From assembly GCF_018812025.1 (NCBI RefSeq), contig NC_063065.1:31778642-31842641 (forward strand): a DNA stretch of 64,000 nucleotides, given 5' to 3'. The notes under the pieces were generated by a model that was not told the DNA's origin, ran no database searches, and saw only the letters and a list, made by a program, of their open reading frames with translations. Shown piece after piece: positions 63,661 through 64,000 of the stretch. Both the position numbers and the translations under genes were made by a program. Source of the DNA: Megalobrama amblycephala (taxonomy: Eukaryota; Chordata; Actinopteri; Cypriniformes; Xenocyprididae). Each line of letters opens with the position of its first letter. Within the stretch, counting starts at the first letter, position 1.

Positions 63661-64000
63661 GAAACACTGAATTAGATGACATAATTAAAATGCAAGATGG
63701 TGCATTTAATGTCATTTAACACTCTGACCCAATTTAGGTGCTGTTAATGGTTTGGTGTAATATCACAGGATGCACAATATATTGTAACATATGGGTTATC
63801 ATTAAATAACAGAATTGGATAATGCACTTTTCCCGTGTGTATACATTTGCAGTCATCTAACGCTCAGCTAAAGTTAATTTTTATAAACATGAATGTACAA
63901 TGTAATAAAGTTAACACTAATAATTTAATATTATTATTTTTTTAACATACTGATTTTAGCTTTTTGGTTTTACCTACGATTTTTAGATCAGTGCATCCCT
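63661..64000. other. nothing recognised
   Basis: AT-rich intron sequence without repeats or exons that I can identify. Confidence 0.5.

Noticed and set aside
1..64000. tRNA, rRNA and snoRNA genes
   Set aside because: I saw no cloverleaf with A and B boxes, no rRNA blocks and no C/D or H/ACA signature. Short RNA genes could still be missed by eye.

Overview
The window is vertebrate nuclear DNA, almost certainly from a cypriniform teleost (carp, goldfish or zebrafish group). The reasons are: one gene spread over many small exons with GT-AG introns; interspersed repeat families I recognise from cyprinid genomes (for example the family with the terminal motif GGTTAGTTCACCCAAAAATG, and the one starting CACTACCGTTCAAAAGTTTG); hAT-like and Tc1-like DNA transposons; LINE remnants; and a very high load of tandem repeats. 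There is no bacterial-type operon, CRISPR array or defence locus.

The only protein-coding gene I can support is dnajc13 (RME-8), on the minus strand. I resolved 35 exons with good splice sites plus one putative microexon, from 61317 down to the stop codon at 24685. They encode about 1,517 residues, roughly the C-terminal two thirds of the protein; the 5' exons and promoter lie beyond 64000. The exons carry the expected RME-8 layout in order: an IWN repeat (55379-55532), the GYF_2/DUF4339 domain (50018-50403), the J domain with HPD (47068-47622), IWN repeats at 39571-39684 and 35145-35314, armadillo-like helical stretches, and a short hydrophilic tail. Every exon joins its neighbour in phase except the one at 50018-50221. 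That exon holds one extra base near 50200-50203, which shifts the frame inside the GYF_2 domain and would cause a stop at the start of the next exon.

Layout. 1-23.9 kb: intergenic, no supported gene, filled with transposon remnants (LINE reverse transcriptase 3.35-4.64 kb; Tc1 relic 9.6-10.0 kb), minisatellites, a fold-back element (14803-16595), a 21-bp-period array (18.2-19.35 kb) and a MITE with perfect 17-bp inverted ends (20605-21304). 23.95-24.68 kb: probable dnajc13 3' UTR, partly inside a segment that is repeated at 16606-17087. 24.7-61.3 kb: dnajc13, whose introns hold nearly all the other structure: 21-bp-period arrays with a nested solo LTR, a 66-bp AT-rich satellite in two introns, a Tc1 element with long inverted repeats, a 1.85-kb palindrome, nested hAT-like elements, and a 111-bp minisatellite array of about 4.5 kb. 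61.3-64 kb: further upstream intron, mostly repeats.

The most notable observations are the duplicated, truncated copy of a dnajc13 exon beside a small 111-bp array, the higher-order structure of the large 111-bp array and its continuity with a transposon-like terminus, and the isolated frameshift in dnajc13. I found no convincing previously undescribed functional system; the novelty here is structural.
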